This document shows positions 33,387 through 45,013 of a DNA stretch of 64,000 nt, piece by piece (within the stretch, counting starts at the first letter, position 1; every line of letters starts with the position of its first letter). The stretch comes from Streptomyces iranensis. Its GTDB lineage: Bacteria; Actinomycetota; Actinomycetes; Streptomycetales; Streptomycetaceae. The notes beneath the pieces were generated by a model that was not told the DNA's origin, made no database searches, and saw only the letters and a program-made list of their open reading frames with translations. Where the stretch lies: the NCBI RefSeq assembly GCF_017874715.1, contig NZ_JAGGLR010000003.1, positions 1 to 64,000 of the forward strand. Direction: 5' to 3'. The translations under genes and the position numbers were made by a program.

Positions 33387-34822
33387 GCGAGCAGTCCCTC
33401 CGGCAAGAAGACCGCCAACAGCACCAGGCCGGGAGCCCCGCGCAGGTGGACGCGGGCGACGCCGGTTACAGCAAGTCCCTCAAGGCCCGGCACGTCAACA
33501 TGATCGCCATCGGCGGCGCCATCGGCACCGGCCTCTTCCTCGGCGCCGGTGGGCGGCTCAAGGATGCCGGGCCGTCGCTGGCCCTGGCGTACGCGGTCTG
33601 CGGTGTCTTCGCCTTCCTGGTCGTACGCGCCCTGGGCGAGCTGGTGCTGCACCGGCCCTCCTCCGGCGCGTTCGTCTCCTACGCCCGTGAGTTCCTCGGC
33701 GAGAAGGGCGCCTTCGTCGCGGGCTGGATGTACTTCCTGAACTGGGCCACCACCGGGATCGCCGACATCACGGCCGTGGCGACGTACACCCACTACTGGG
33801 GGATGTTCACCGAGATCCCGCAGTGGGTGATCGCCCTGATCGCGCTCGCCGTGGTGCTCACGGTCAATCTGATCTCGGTGAAGATCTTCGGCGAGCTGGA
33901 GTTCTGGTTCGCGATCATCAAGGTCGGCGCGCTCGTCGTCTTCATGGCGATCGGCATCTTCCTGCTGGTCACCCGCGAGCAGGTGGCCGGCACAAGCACC
34001 GGGCCCAGCCTGATCACCGACCACGGCGGCGTCTTCCCGCACGGCGCGCTGCCGATGCTGCTGGTCGTCCAGGGCGTCGTCTTCGCCTACGCCTCGGTGG
34101 AGCTGGTCGGCGTGGCCGCGGGCGAGACCCAGAACCCCGAGAAGATCATGCCCAAGGCGATCAACTCCATCATGTGGCGCGTGGCCCTGTTCTACGTCGG
34201 CTCCGTGGTGCTGCTCTCGATGCTGCTGCCCTCCGACTCCTACTCGGGCGACCAGAGCCCCTTCGTCACCGTGCTGTCCAAGATCGGCGTCCCGGCGGCA
34301 GGCGGGGTGATGAACCTCGTCGTGCTCACCGCCGCGATGTCCAGCCTCAACTCCGGGCTGTACTCCACCGGCCGGATCCTGCGCTCGATGGCGATGTCCG
34401 GCTCCGCGCCCAGGTTCACCGGCGCCATGAGCCGCACCCATGTGCCCTACGGAGGCATCCTCCTCACCTCCTTCTTCTGTGTGCTGGGCGTGGGCCTGAA
34501 CTATGTGGTGCCGAGCGAGGCGTTCGAGATCGTGCTCAACTTCGCCGCGATCGGCATCCTCTCGACCTGGGCCGTGATCATGCTCTGTCATCTGCTGTTC
34601 TGGCGGCGCGCCCAGGCCGGCCAGGTCAGCCGTCCCGGCTACCAACTCCCCGGCTCCCCGTACACCGAGATCGTCACCCTGGGCTTCCTCGCCTCCGTCC
34701 TCGTCCTGATGTGGGCGGACGGCGGCCCCAGCCGACTGACCGTCATGGCGCTTCCGGCGATCCTGGTGGCGCTGGTCATCGGCTGGTACGCGGCCCGCAG
34801 CCGGATGAAGGACCCCTCGTGA
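33383..34822 (+). CDS. ansP: L-asparagine permease
   Basis: The 479-residue APC-family transporter has about 12 membrane helices. It starts with the AnsP/GABA-permease motif [23 protein letters not shown] (residues 27-49) and has [40 protein letters not shown]. The strong AnsP-like N-terminus and the following asparaginase and aspartase genes support asparagine as substrate. The GTG at 33383 overlaps the regulator stop by 4 bp. The only gap in the operon (87 bp) follows it. Confidence 0.9.
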   Translation: MSEQSLRQEDRQQHQAGSPAQVDAGDAGYSKSLKARHVNMIAIGGAIGTGLFLGAGGRLKDAGPSLALAYAVCGVFAFLVVRALGELVLHRPSSGAFVSYAREFLGEKGAFVAGWMYFLNWATTGIADITAVATYTHYWGMFTEIPQWVIALIALAVVLTVNLISVKIFGELEFWFAIIKVGALVVFMAIGIFLLVTREQVAGTSTGPSLITDHGGVFPHGALPMLLVVQGVVFAYASVELVGVAAGETQNPEKIMPKAINSIMWRVALFYVGSVVLLSMLLPSDSYSGDQSPFVTVLSKIGVPAAGGVMNLVVLTAAMSSLNSGLYSTGRILRSMAMSGSAPRFTGAMSRTHVPYGGILLTSFFCVLGVGLNYVVPSEAFEIVLNFAAIGILSTWAVIMLCHLLFWRRAQAGQVSRPGYQLPGSPYTEIVTLGFLASVLVLMWADGGPSRLTVMALPAILVALVIGWYAARSRMKDPS

Positions 34823-34909
34823 ACTCATACTGAGGAATCGTTTCTCCGCGTGGCCGTACCACCCCCGGACGCCCTCTCCCTCCACCACCATCCGGAGGAA
34901 TCCCACCCC

Positions 34910-36009
34910 GTGAACACCCCCGACCACGAGAGCACCACCATGAGCACCGCCCTCGGACGGACCGACGACGCGACCCGCCGCACCCCGGCCGAGCCCCCCG
35001 CCATCCGTGAACCCCGCCATGTGCCGCTCGCCCATGTGGTACGCGGCGGGGCCATCGAGGGCGTCCACCACGGCTCGGTCGTCGTCCTGGCCGCCGACGG
35101 CCGGGTCGCCTTCCAGACCGGCGACATCGACGTGGCCTTCTACCCGCGCTCCGCGCTCAAACCCGTCCAGGCCGTCGCCCTGCTGCGGGCCGGGCTGCCG
35201 CTGGACGGGGAGCTGCTGTCGCTCACCGCCGCCAGCCACTCCGGCCAGCCGCGCCATCTGGACGGCGCCCGCCGCATCCTCGACCGGGCCGGGCTCACCG
35301 AGGACGACCTCCGCAACACCCCGGACCTGCCGTACGGCGCCGCCGAGCGCGACGCCTGGCTGCGCGACGGCGGCGAGCCCACCCGGCTCGCCCAGAACTG
35401 CTCCGGCAAGCACGCCGCGATGCTGCTCACCGCCCAGCTGCGCGGCTGGCCGCTGAGGGACTACCTCGACCCGGCCCACCCGCTGCAGCGGGTGATCGCC
35501 GAGACCGTGGCGGACCTCACCGGGCAGGGCATCGCCCGGGTCTCGGTCGACGGCTGCGGCGCGCCGCTGTTCTCCGTCTCCCTGCGCGGGCTCGCGACGG
35601 CCGCCGCCCGGATCGCCTCCGGCGCCATGGACACCCCCGAGGGGCGGGTGGCGGCCGCCCTGCGCGCTCACCCGGACATGGCGTCCGGCACCGACCGGGA
35701 CGTGGCCCGGCTGATGCGCGCCGTACCGGGCCTGATCGCCAAGGACGGCTTCGAGGGCGTGCAGATCGCGGCGCTGCCGGACGGCCGGGCCGTCGCCGTG
35801 AAGATCGCCGACGGTGCGGACCGCGCCCGGATGCCGGTGACCGCCGCGGCGCTGGCCCACTGCGGGATCGACCCCGGTGCCCTCGCCGAGTTCGCCACCA
35901 CGCCGGTGTACGGCGGCGGGGCCGCCGTCGGCGGTGTGCACCCCACCGACGTCCTGGCCCAGCCCACCCCTGACCCACTCTTTCCAGGAACCAAGGAAGA
36001 CCGCACACC

Positions 36010-36013
<4 letters not shown>
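34910..36013 (+). CDS. L-asparaginase (asparaginase II family, Pfam Asparaginase_II)
   Basis: The 367-residue cytoplasmic enzyme would hydrolyse asparagine to aspartate and ammonia. It belongs to the thermolabile rhizobial/actinobacterial family, seen from HVVRGGAIEGVHHGSVVVLAADG, the FYPRSALKPVQAVALLRAG motif carrying Ser and Lys (about residues 80-98), CSGKHAAML (about 164) and VDGCGAPLFSVSL. It is unrelated to E. coli AnsA/AnsB. GTG at 34910 follows GGAGGAA at 9 bases. Its stop overlaps the aspA start by ATGA. Confidence 0.9.
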
Positions 36014-37407
<1,394 letters not shown>

Positions 37408-37425
<18 letters not shown>

Positions 37426-38709
37426 CCGCGCGACCGCCGGGGCCGAGCTGTGGGGGAGGAGCTCGGTGGGGCGGTCCGGGGTTGCCACGTCGATGCGGAC
37501 GCGGTCGGCGATGCGGTAGGGGCGGTGCGCCAGCACCGCTCCGACGCGTCCGCGCAGCCGGGACATCGCGGCCCGTACGGTCACCGTCCGCGTCGGGTCC
37601 CCGAACAGGTCCTGGGCCAGCTGGGCCGCCGTGCGCCCCTCGGGGTGCGCGGCGAGCACCAGCAGCACCTCGGCCTGGCGGGCGCTGAGTTCATGCGTCC
37701 AGGTGCCCGAGGGGCCCGAGAACGTCAGGGACCAGCGGTGTGGATGGCGTACGTCCAGCAGCAGATCGCCCCAGCCGGCCGGACCGCCCCCCTCGGAGGT
37801 GTCGCCGTCCAGCACCCGCAGCAGATGGCCGCCGGGCAGCGGCTCCACCGCGCACGCGCCGAGCGCCGGGAGCCACACCGGCCCGTCGCACGGCGCCTTC
37901 GGCAGCAACAGCCGGCGCTCGCGCGGGGTCACGCCGGTGACCCCGGCGATCCAGCCGTGCTGGTCGACCACCACGGCCTTGCCGTGGATCCGCGCCAGCA
38001 GCGGCGCGGCGACCGCGCGCAGGCCCTCCAGCTCCCGGCTGTGGGCGAGGCGCAGTTCGCCCTCGGCCCACCGGGCGGTCGCGGTGACCAGGGAGAGCAC
38101 CGTCGGATGGGCGGTCCCGGCGGGGCCGCTGACGTCGATGACGCCCAGCAGCCGTCCGTCGCGCGGGTCGTGGACCGGGGCGGCGGCGCAGCTCCAGGTG
38201 TGGAAGGCGCTCACGAAGTGCTCCGCCGAATGCACCCGTACGGGGGACTTCACGGCGAGCGCGGTGCCGATTCCACTGGTCCCGGCGACGTCCTCGGCCC
38301 AGTGCGAACCCTCCACGAGCGCGATGCCGTCGGCCTGCCGACGCACCCCCCGATGGCCGTCGATCCACAGGATCCGGCCCTCCGCATCGGCGATGATCAT
38401 GATGTGCGCGGCCGCCTCCGCCGCCTCCAGCAGCCCGTTCTGCAGGGTGGGCAGCACCTCGGCCAGCCGGGTCTGCCGCCTCCGGCGCTCCAGTTCGTCC
38501 AGGCCCAGCGGCCGTGGCGCGCGGCCGTGATCGGGGTCGAGGCCCAGGCGCAGCATCCGGTCCCAGGAGGCGCCGATCACCGGGCGGGCGGGCAGCGGAA
38601 GCCGTCCCCGGCTCAGCGCCGCCTCGCGGATCACCGCCATGAGACGGGCCGATTCGGCGGGGCTCAGCGCGGCCAGGGGACTGGCGTCGCGTGGGTGCTG
38701 GATACGCAT
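37408..38709 (-). CDS. GAF-domain helix-turn-helix regulator (AcoR-like sensor)
   Basis: The 433-residue protein has an N-terminal region like the acetoin regulator AcoR (residues 40-230: SWDRMLRLGLDPDH, then the GAF signature GSHWAEDVAGTSGIGTALA and SAEHFVSAFHTWSCAAAPVHDP). A C-terminal winged helix (about 340-400, LSARQAEVLLVLAAHPEGRTAAQLAQDLFG and VRAAMSRLRGRVG) replaces the sigma-54 activator domain. Streptomyces lacks sigma-54, so direct binding is expected. In other actinobacteria such proteins lie beside aldehyde dehydrogenase genes, but here no such gene is near. Confidence 0.85.
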
Positions 38710-38846
38710 GGATGGCAGCCTTCAGCCTCTGCTGAGCGGGGCTTCGTTGCTCCGCGATTGTAGTGAAGAGGCGCGGCGAGGGCTGCGGTCGTGAAGCCGT
38801 GGAGCGGCGGCAGCGACGATATGCGAAGCCCTCCGGGCCATCGCTC

Positions 38847-41315
38847 CTACAGGGCGGGCACGGTCAGTTCGGCCCAGATGGTCTTGCCCGTGGCGGTCTG
38901 CCGGGTGCCCCAGCTCCCGGTGAGCTGGGCCACCAGCAGCAGTCCGCGGCCGCCCTCGTCGAAGGCGCGGGCGCGGCGCAGATGCGGTGCGGTGGCGCTG
39001 CCGTCGGAGACCTCGCAGATCAGGGCCCGGTCATGGATCAGACGCAGCCGGATGGGCGGGGTGGCGTGCCGGATGGCGTTGGTGACCAGCTCGCTGACCA
39101 CGACCTCCATGGTGAAGGCGGCGTCCTCGAACCCCCACGCGGTCAGCCGCTCGGCGGCCTCCCGGCGGGCCCGGGACACCACGGCCGGGTCGTCCGGCAG
39201 CTCCCAGGTGGCCACGCTGTCCGTGTCCAGCCCCCGGGTGCGGGCCAGGAGCAGGGCGATGTCGTCGGTGGGGTGGCCCGGCAGCAGCTTGGTCAGCACC
39301 GCCTGGCAGAGGCCGTCCAGGGAGGCGGCGGGCCGGGCGAGGGTGCGGCGCAGGGTGTCGATCGCCTTGTCGACGTCCCTTTCGCGGGACTCGATCAGAC
39401 CGTCGGTGTAGAGGGCCAGCAGGCTGCCTTCGGGCAGTTCGAGCTCGACCGTCTCGAACGGCAGGCTCCCCAGCCCCAGCGGCGGCCCGCTGGGCAGGTC
39501 GAGAAGGGTGGCGGTGCCGTCGGGCGTCACCAGCACGGGCGGCGGATGCCCGGCCCGCGCCAGCGAGCAGCGGCGGGAGACCGGGTCGTAGACCGCGTAC
39601 AGACAGGTGGCGCCGACCTGCGCGTTGGTCACCCCCACGGCCTCCCCCGAGTCCGCACCGTCGTTGTCGTTCTCCGTCTCGTCCGACAGATGGTTGATCA
39701 GATCGTCCAGATGGGTGAGCAGCTCATCGGGGGCGAGATCGACGTCGGCGAGGGTGCGTACCGCCGTCCGCAGCCGCCCCATGGCCGCCGACGCCCGTAC
39801 GCCATGGCCCACCACGTCGCCGACGACCAGGGCGACTCGCGCGCCCGACAGCCGGATGACGTCGAACCAGTCGCCGCCCACCCCGGACCGGGAGTCGGCC
39901 GGCCGGTAGCTGGAGGCGACCTCCACGGCGGTGCTCGGGGGCAGGGTGCGCGGCAGCAGACTGCGCTGCAGGGCCAGCGCGGTGTGCCGCTCGTGGGTGT
40001 ACCGCCGGGCGTTGTCGACGCAGACGGCGGCCCTGGCCGTCATCTCCTCGGCGAGCAGCAGATCGTCCTGCTCGAACGGCTCGGGGCGGCGATGCCGGGA
40101 GAACGTGGCCACACCGAGGGTGGTGCCGCGGGCCCGCATCGGAACGGCCATGGTCGAATGGAGCCCGAACCGGCGGATCATGGCGGCCCGCTCCGGTGCC
40201 TCGTCGGCCCACCGGGCGACGGCGGGGTCGGTGACCCGGTTCAGCATCGCCCGCTCGGCCTTCAGACACTCGGCCGCGGGGGAGAACTCGGGGTAGGCGG
40301 CCACCTGCCCCGGCTCCAGCACGGCCTCCGGACAGCCCGGGAAGACCGACCGGCAGGCGACCCGGCGCAGCAGCACATGGCCGCCCGGCGGGCCGGGGCG
40401 CGGTTCGCCGCCGTCGTGCACCGCGGGCAGCAGATCGACCGTCACGAAGTCGGCGAGTGCCGGGACGGCCACATCGGCCAGCTCCTGCGCGGACCGGTCG
40501 ATGTCCAGCGTGCTGCCGATCCGCACACTGGCCTCGTTGAGCAGTGTCAGCCGCTGCCGGGCGGTCAGCTGGGCGGTCGTGTCGTGAGCGGACAGCATCA
40601 CGGCCGCCGCCCGGCCCTCGTCGTCCAGCAGCGGGGCGACGACGGCGGACCAGGCGAGCGGGCGGGGGTGGCCGGGCATGGGCGTGGCCAGCTCCAGCCG
40701 CTGCCCCTTGCCCGTCTCCAGCGCCCGCCGCATCGTCCGCTCGGCCGACTCGGATTCGGGGCCGGGCAGGATCTCCGGAATCCGCAGCCCCCGCATCTCC
40801 TCCTGCTCCAGGCCCATCACCCGCTCCAGGTCGTGGTTGGCCCAGCGCAGCCGAAGCCCGGTGTCGTAGACCGCCATCGTGCAGGGGCCCTCGAGGAAGG
40901 AGCGCCGCATCAACTCCTCGTCCAGGGCGGCGTCCCCGGCGCGCGGCACGGCGGAGACGATCAGCCACTCGGGGGCCCCGGCGGACGAGGTGCGGCGGTG
41001 CGCCAGCAGCCCCAGCTCCACGGTGGAGCCATCGCGGCGCAGCAGGGTGACCCGCCCGTTCAGCCGGCCGGGCGGAGAGGGGGAGCGCAGCACGGCCGGT
41101 ACCTCGGCGCGGGCGGGAGAGGAGTCGTGGAGCAGCTCGGCCGCGGGCCTGCCCACGATCTCGGCCGGGCGGTAGCCGAGCAGCCCGCGGGCCGCCTCGT
41201 TCCACTGGGTGACGATGCCGTGCTCGTCGACCGTGGCCTTGGCGGTGGCTCCCTCGCCGAAGAGATCGTCCGACCGGACGGACCACTCGTCCCGCGGGGT
41301 GTCCGGTCGCGTCAT
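38847..41315 (-). CDS. SpoIIE-type PP2C phosphatase with PAS, GAF and anti-sigma kinase domains (paralogue)
   Basis: The 822-residue protein has the same domain order as the one at 26290: PAS (about residues 25-125, VTQWNEAARGLLGYRPAEIVG), a second PAS (about 135-250, LRWANHDLERVMGLEQEE), GAF (about 265-425), SpoIIE phosphatase (about 455-660; GVGGDWFDVIRLSGARVALVVGDVVGHG) and HATPase_c (about 690-805; VSELVTNAIRHA and DEGGRGLLLVAQLTGSWGTR). The two genes are similar along their full length and arose by duplication. The PAS domains differ most, so each copy may sense a different cue. Confidence 0.9.
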   Translation of the reverse strand: MTRPDTPRDEWSVRSDDLFGEGATAKATVDEHGIVTQWNEAARGLLGYRPAEIVGRPAAELLHDSSPARAEVPAVLRSPSPPGRLNGRVTLLRRDGSTVELGLLAHRRTSSAGAPEWLIVSAVPRAGDAALDEELMRRSFLEGPCTMAVYDTGLRLRWANHDLERVMGLEQEEMRGLRIPEILPGPESESAERTMRRALETGKGQRLELATPMPGHPRPLAWSAVVAPLLDDEGRAAAVMLSAHDTTAQLTARQRLTLLNEASVRIGSTLDIDRSAQELADVAVPALADFVTVDLLPAVHDGGEPRPGPPGGHVLLRRVACRSVFPGCPEAVLEPGQVAAYPEFSPAAECLKAERAMLNRVTDPAVARWADEAPERAAMIRRFGLHSTMAVPMRARGTTLGVATFSRHRRPEPFEQDDLLLAEEMTARAAVCVDNARRYTHERHTALALQRSLLPRTLPPSTAVEVASSYRPADSRSGVGGDWFDVIRLSGARVALVVGDVVGHGVRASAAMGRLRTAVRTLADVDLAPDELLTHLDDLINHLSDETENDNDGADSGEAVGVTNAQVGATCLYAVYDPVSRRCSLARAGHPPPVLVTPDGTATLLDLPSGPPLGLGSLPFETVELELPEGSLLALYTDGLIESRERDVDKAIDTLRRTLARPAASLDGLCQAVLTKLLPGHPTDDIALLLARTRGLDTDSVATWELPDDPAVVSRARREAAERLTAWGFEDAAFTMEVVVSELVTNAIRHATPPIRLRLIHDRALICEVSDGSATAPHLRRARAFDEGGRGLLLVAQLTGSWGTRQTATGKTIWAELTVPAL

Positions 41316-41548
41316 GCTGTCATCTCACCCTTGCCCCGGTCTTCCGCCGTGGGCGAGGGGCCGGCTCCACCGTGGCGCCCTTGGCGGAGAGTGAACCAAT
41401 GGTCGCGTCTTCAAGTATGCCCATGGTCCGAGGGGTCGGCACACGGTGCGCGGCCTGCGCATGATGGTCGGGAGCCGGCTGTCACTCTGCGCTGGTACTG
41501 TCCCGGATCACAGCGAAACGAACACAAGTTCTGCAAGGGGTGGGGTTT

Positions 41549-42451
41549 ATGGCCATGGTCGTACATGGGGGACATGGCAGGGGTGCCCGTGCGGCCGGTG
41601 CCGTGCTCACCGCCGTGCTGCTCTGCGGCGGCGCGGTCGGCTGCGGATCGTCCGGGGCGGACGGGAAGCCCGGGGGCAAGGCGGGGGAGAAGTCCTCGGA
41701 GCAGATGCGGATGGCCCCGGCGGCGGCCGTGCGCGCGGCCGCCGAGAAGAGCGAGAAGCTCACCTCGTTCCGCTACCGGATGAGCGGCCGCACCCCCGAG
41801 GACGGGCGGATCGAGGGCGAGGCGGCGATGAGCACCAAGCCGCTCGCCGTCAGCATGGAGATGCGCGCGGCCGGCCGGGGCGCCGACGCGGCGGTGGAGA
41901 TCCGGATGCTCGACGGGGCGATGTACCTCAACGGGGGCAAGGAGGCCGCCGCCGGGCTGGACGGCAAGACCTGGCTCAAGCTGGACCTCGGGGCGCTGGG
42001 CGAGAAGGCGGCCGGCGCGCCGGCCGGCGGTTCGCTGTCCCGCCAGGCCGACAAGAACCCGGCCGAGGAGTCGGCCTTCCTCTCCGGGGCCGACGATGTG
42101 AAGCGGCTCGGCGAGGAGACCATCGACGGGGTGCGCACCACGCACTACCGGGGCACCGTCAGCCTCCGCCAGATGCGCGCGAGCCTGAAGGACGAGGACG
42201 CGGCGACCCGCGAGCGCCGCGAGAAGAACCTCAAGGCGTACGAGGGAATGGGGGTCGACCGGCTGTCCATGGACATGTGGATCGACCGGGACGGCCACAC
42301 CAAGCGGTTCCGCGTCCGCGGCGAGGGGGACAAGGGCCCGCTCGACATGACCATCACCTTCTCGGCCCTCAATGAGCCGGTCACGGTGAAGGCGCCACCG
42401 GCGAGCCGGACCATGGACCTCTCCGAGCTGGCGCGGGGCGCCGAGGGCTGA
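41549..42451 (+). CDS. LppX/LprG-like lipoprotein
   Basis: The 300-residue protein has a signal peptide ending in the lipobox AVGC (about residues 29-32), so it is anchored on the outer face. The mature part begins with a charged Gly/Lys linker. It then resembles half-barrel lipoproteins of the LppX/LprAFG class: AAEKSEKLTSFRYRMSG, EIRMLDGAMYLNGG, DGVRTTHYRGTVSL and MDMWIDRDGHTKRFR. Such proteins may carry lipids or take part in envelope stress sensing. The ATG at 41549 follows a GGGG-rich ribosome binding site. The gene stands alone, with convergent genes downstream. Confidence 0.8.
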   Translation: MAMVVHGGHGRGARAAGAVLTAVLLCGGAVGCGSSGADGKPGGKAGEKSSEQMRMAPAAAVRAAAEKSEKLTSFRYRMSGRTPEDGRIEGEAAMSTKPLAVSMEMRAAGRGADAAVEIRMLDGAMYLNGGKEAAAGLDGKTWLKLDLGALGEKAAGAPAGGSLSRQADKNPAEESAFLSGADDVKRLGEETIDGVRTTHYRGTVSLRQMRASLKDEDAATRERREKNLKAYEGMGVDRLSMDMWIDRDGHTKRFRVRGEGDKGPLDMTITFSALNEPVTVKAPPASRTMDLSELARGAEG

Positions 42452-42492
42452 TCCGGCGGGGGCGGCTTCACCTGTGGGCGGCCGCGGCGGGC

Positions 42493-42741
42493 TCAGACGC
42501 CCGGTGTGCCCGCCCCGGCCGTGAGGGCCGAGTCGTCCTCCACCCGTGCGCCGGGCAGCTGGTGCCGGGCGGCGATGAGGGCGGCGTCCACATCCCGCGT
42601 CCCGGTGGAGACGCACAGGGTGTAGGCGAGATCGTCCATCCGCTGTCGTACCTCGGTGCCGCCCGATTCGGCGTGCAGCGTCCGCAGGGTCTCGTACTGC
42701 TCGATGAGGTTCTGAAGTACGACCGGGTGGGCCATGAGCAC
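42493..42741 (-). CDS. DUF5133 domain protein
   Basis: This 82-residue protein matches the Streptomyces DUF5133 family: VLMAHPVVLQNLIEQYETLR at the start and DLAYTLCVSTGTRDVDAALIAARHQL in the middle. The GTG at 42741 is chosen because the family begins M/V-L-M-A-H-P and AAAGGA lies 9 bases upstream. An ATG two codons later is possible. Function is unknown, and the family is often near ANTAR and STAS regulators, as here. Confidence 0.8.
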   Translation of the reverse strand: MLMAHPVVLQNLIEQYETLRTLHAESGGTEVRQRMDDLAYTLCVSTGTRDVDAALIAARHQLPGARVEDDSALTAGAGTPGV

Positions 42742-42851
42742 GGCAAGTGATCCTTTCTCAGCCGACGGGTTGACGCCAGGCGTGTACCCCCGTGGCCGAG
42801 GGCCATGTACGTGTTTCATCTGACAGAGCCCGCGGGGGCAGACGCCGCGGG

Positions 42852-44378
42852 TCAGATGTCGCGCCGCTCCAGGGGCTGGTTGGCCGGGCCCTGCAGCACC
42901 CGGCCGTCGGTGCCGAAGCGGGAGCCGTGGCAGGGGCACTCCCAGGCCCGCTCGGCGGCGCTGAACGCCACGAGACAGCCCAGATGGGTGCACCGGGCCG
43001 AGACCGCGTGAGCTGTGCCGTCCTCGTCCCGGTAGACGGCGCAGCGCCGCCCGTCCAGGCGGACCACGGCCCCGGTGCCCGGGGCGATCCGGTCGACCGA
43101 GTCGGTGCCCGGGGTGCTCAGCCGGTCGCCGACGAAATGCTTCCCGACGTGGAACTGGTGGCCGAGCAGCGCCGGGGCCTCGCGCAGCGCGGTCCCCAGC
43201 CGTCGGGGGTCGTACAGCCCGGCCCACTCCGGCTGCTCACCGCCGATGAGCGCGGTGAGCAGCCGGGCCGCCATGATGCCGCCGCTCAGGCCCCAGCCCG
43301 CGAAGCCCGTCGCGACATAGGTGTGGCGCGCGCCGGGGTGGAAGGGGCCCACCAGCGGCACGGTGTCGGTCGGGTCGTTGTCCTGGGCGGCCCAGCGGTG
43401 GGTGATCTCCACGCCCGGGAAGCGCTCCCGGGTCCAGTCCGCCAGCCGCCCGAAGCGCTCGGCGGTGTCCCCGGTGCCGGGGGTGAAGCTCTCCCCGGTC
43501 ACGATCAGCAGCCGCTGCCCGTCGCCGTGGGGCGCGGTGCGCACCGACCGGGTGTGCTGGTCCGGGGTGATGTACGCGCCCCGCGGATCCCGGCCGGCGG
43601 GAAGGGGACCGGCCACGACGAGTTCGCGGTGCGGCGAGAGCCGGGCGAACAGCAGCGCCCGGTCGAACACCGGGTAGTGGGTGGCGATCACCACGTCCCC
43701 CGCCGTCACCACCGCCCCGCCCTTCGTGGTGACCCGGCAGGGGGTGCCCTCCTCCAGGCCGGTGGCGCGGGTGTGCTCATGGATCCGCCCGCCGCGGGTG
43801 CGCAGATCCTCGGCGAGCCCGAGGAGGTAGCCGCGCGGATGGAACTGCGCCCCTCCCTCGACCCGGACCGCGCCCGCGACCGGGAAGGGCAGCCCGGTCT
43901 CCGTCACATACGAGGCGGGCAGCCCCGCCTCGCCCGCGGCGTCCGCCTCGGCGCGCATGGTGTCCGCGCGCGCCGGATCCTCGGTGTAGGTGAAGGCCGG
44001 GACGCGCTCCAGATCGCAGTCGACACCGAGCTCGGCCGCGATCGCCACCGCCCGCTCGACGGCCTCGGACTGCGACCGCGCGTACATCCGCGCGCCCTCC
44101 GGCCCGCGGGTGCGCCGCAGCCGGTCGTAGATGAGCGAATGCAGCGCCGTGAGCTTGGCCGTGGTGTGGCCGGTGACACCCGCCGCGATCCGGTCCGCCT
44201 CCAGCACCGCCACCCGGTGCCCGGCGCGGGTCAGCTCCCACGCGGTGCTCAGCCCCGCGATCCCGGCGCCGATCACGGCGACATCGACCTCCAGGTCCTC
44301 GGTGAGGGCCGGGTGGGGGGTGCCGGGCGGGGCGGTGTCCATCCAGTACGACTCGGGCACACCGGGAAGTTTCGTCAT
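42852..44378 (-). CDS. FAD-dependent oxidoreductase with C-terminal Rieske domain
   Basis: The 508-residue protein fuses a DAO-type flavoprotein (residues 1-390: DVAVIGAGIAGLSTAWELTRAGH at about 32-54, GHTTAKLTALHSLIYDRL, GFAGWGLSGGIMAARLL) to a Rieske 2Fe-2S domain. That domain has CTHLGC and CPCHGSRF near residues 455-490, with both Cys-X-His and Cys-X2-His pairs intact. Such fusions occur in many actinobacteria and cyanobacteria, but the substrate is not established. The motif GVTGHTTAKLT is shared with glycine-oxidase-like enzymes. The ATG at 44378 is used. Confidence 0.9.
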   Translation of the reverse strand: MTKLPGVPESYWMDTAPPGTPHPALTEDLEVDVAVIGAGIAGLSTAWELTRAGHRVAVLEADRIAAGVTGHTTAKLTALHSLIYDRLRRTRGPEGARMYARSQSEAVERAVAIAAELGVDCDLERVPAFTYTEDPARADTMRAEADAAGEAGLPASYVTETGLPFPVAGAVRVEGGAQFHPRGYLLGLAEDLRTRGGRIHEHTRATGLEEGTPCRVTTKGGAVVTAGDVVIATHYPVFDRALLFARLSPHRELVVAGPLPAGRDPRGAYITPDQHTRSVRTAPHGDGQRLLIVTGESFTPGTGDTAERFGRLADWTRERFPGVEITHRWAAQDNDPTDTVPLVGPFHPGARHTYVATGFAGWGLSGGIMAARLLTALIGGEQPEWAGLYDPRRLGTALREAPALLGHQFHVGKHFVGDRLSTPGTDSVDRIAPGTGAVVRLDGRRCAVYRDEDGTAHAVSARCTHLGCLVAFSAAERAWECPCHGSRFGTDGRVLQGPANQPLERRDI

Positions 44379-44446
44379 CGTTCCCGAGTGCCCGCCGGCG
44401 ACCGCCTGAAGCGGGTGGGGGTGCCGGCGGGCCAACCGGCCGCCGC

Positions 44447-44977
44447 CTACACCGGGCCCTCGGCCGCGATCAGCGCCGAGGCGGCCCGGGAGTGCAGCGA
44501 GTCCAGGGTGGTGAGCTGTTGCCCGGCCCGCTCCAGCAGCTCCGCGAGGCGGCCCGTCTGCAGCCGGGTGTCATGGACGGCCACCGCGAGCAGCGAGCGC
44601 CACAGCAGCGCCTTGCCCTCCACCCCCATCCGGAGCGCCTCCAGCCCCACCAGCGTGTTCACCCCGGTGCGCCGCCGCGGCCGGCTGCCCGGCGTCAGCC
44701 GCGCCGTGCGCTCGGCCGCCCGCGACGCGCGGAGCTTGCCGCGGCGGACGGGGACGTCGAGCGAGGCCATGCACCACAGCAGCGATCTGCGGTCCTGGAC
44801 GAGCTCCGCGGTGAGCCTCGCCAGCTCGCCGCCGTAGACCGAGCGCCGGTGTCTGCGATTCATCCGGCGGGCCAGCCCGACCGCTGCCGTGGCGGCCACC
44901 AGATGGTCGTTGAGGTAGATCCCGAGCCACGGCGGCGCGTGGATGCCGCCGGAGCGGGTCGCGGCCGGTACAGCCAT
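44447..44977 (-). CDS. Uncharacterised helical protein, paralogue A
   Basis: The 176-residue protein is not recognised. It looks all-helical, with conserved blocks LGIYLNDHL (residues 18-26), ATAAVGLARR, DVPVRR and LEALRMGVEGKALLW. A paralogue at 62788-63327 shares all these blocks in order, so the fold and probably the function are under selection. Periodic Glu/His/Asp residues could suit a ferritin-like bundle, but no EXXH metal motif is present. GGGAGG precedes the ATG. It lies between the Rieske flavoprotein and the STAS-ANTAR-GAF gene on the same strand. Confidence 0.75.
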   Translation of the reverse strand: MAVPAATRSGGIHAPPWLGIYLNDHLVAATAAVGLARRMNRRHRRSVYGGELARLTAELVQDRRSLLWCMASLDVPVRRGKLRASRAAERTARLTPGSRPRRRTGVNTLVGLEALRMGVEGKALLWRSLLAVAVHDTRLQTGRLAELLERAGQQLTTLDSLHSRAASALIAAEGPV

Positions 44978-45013
44978 GGTCGTCCTCCCGACGCCGGGCC
45001 CCGAGCAGCGCTG

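Noticed and set aside
32978..35941. Open frame of about 987 codons on the minus strand across the asparagine operon
   Set aside because: It spans several well-supported forward genes and intergenic gaps, has the composition of an antisense shadow and shows no domain.
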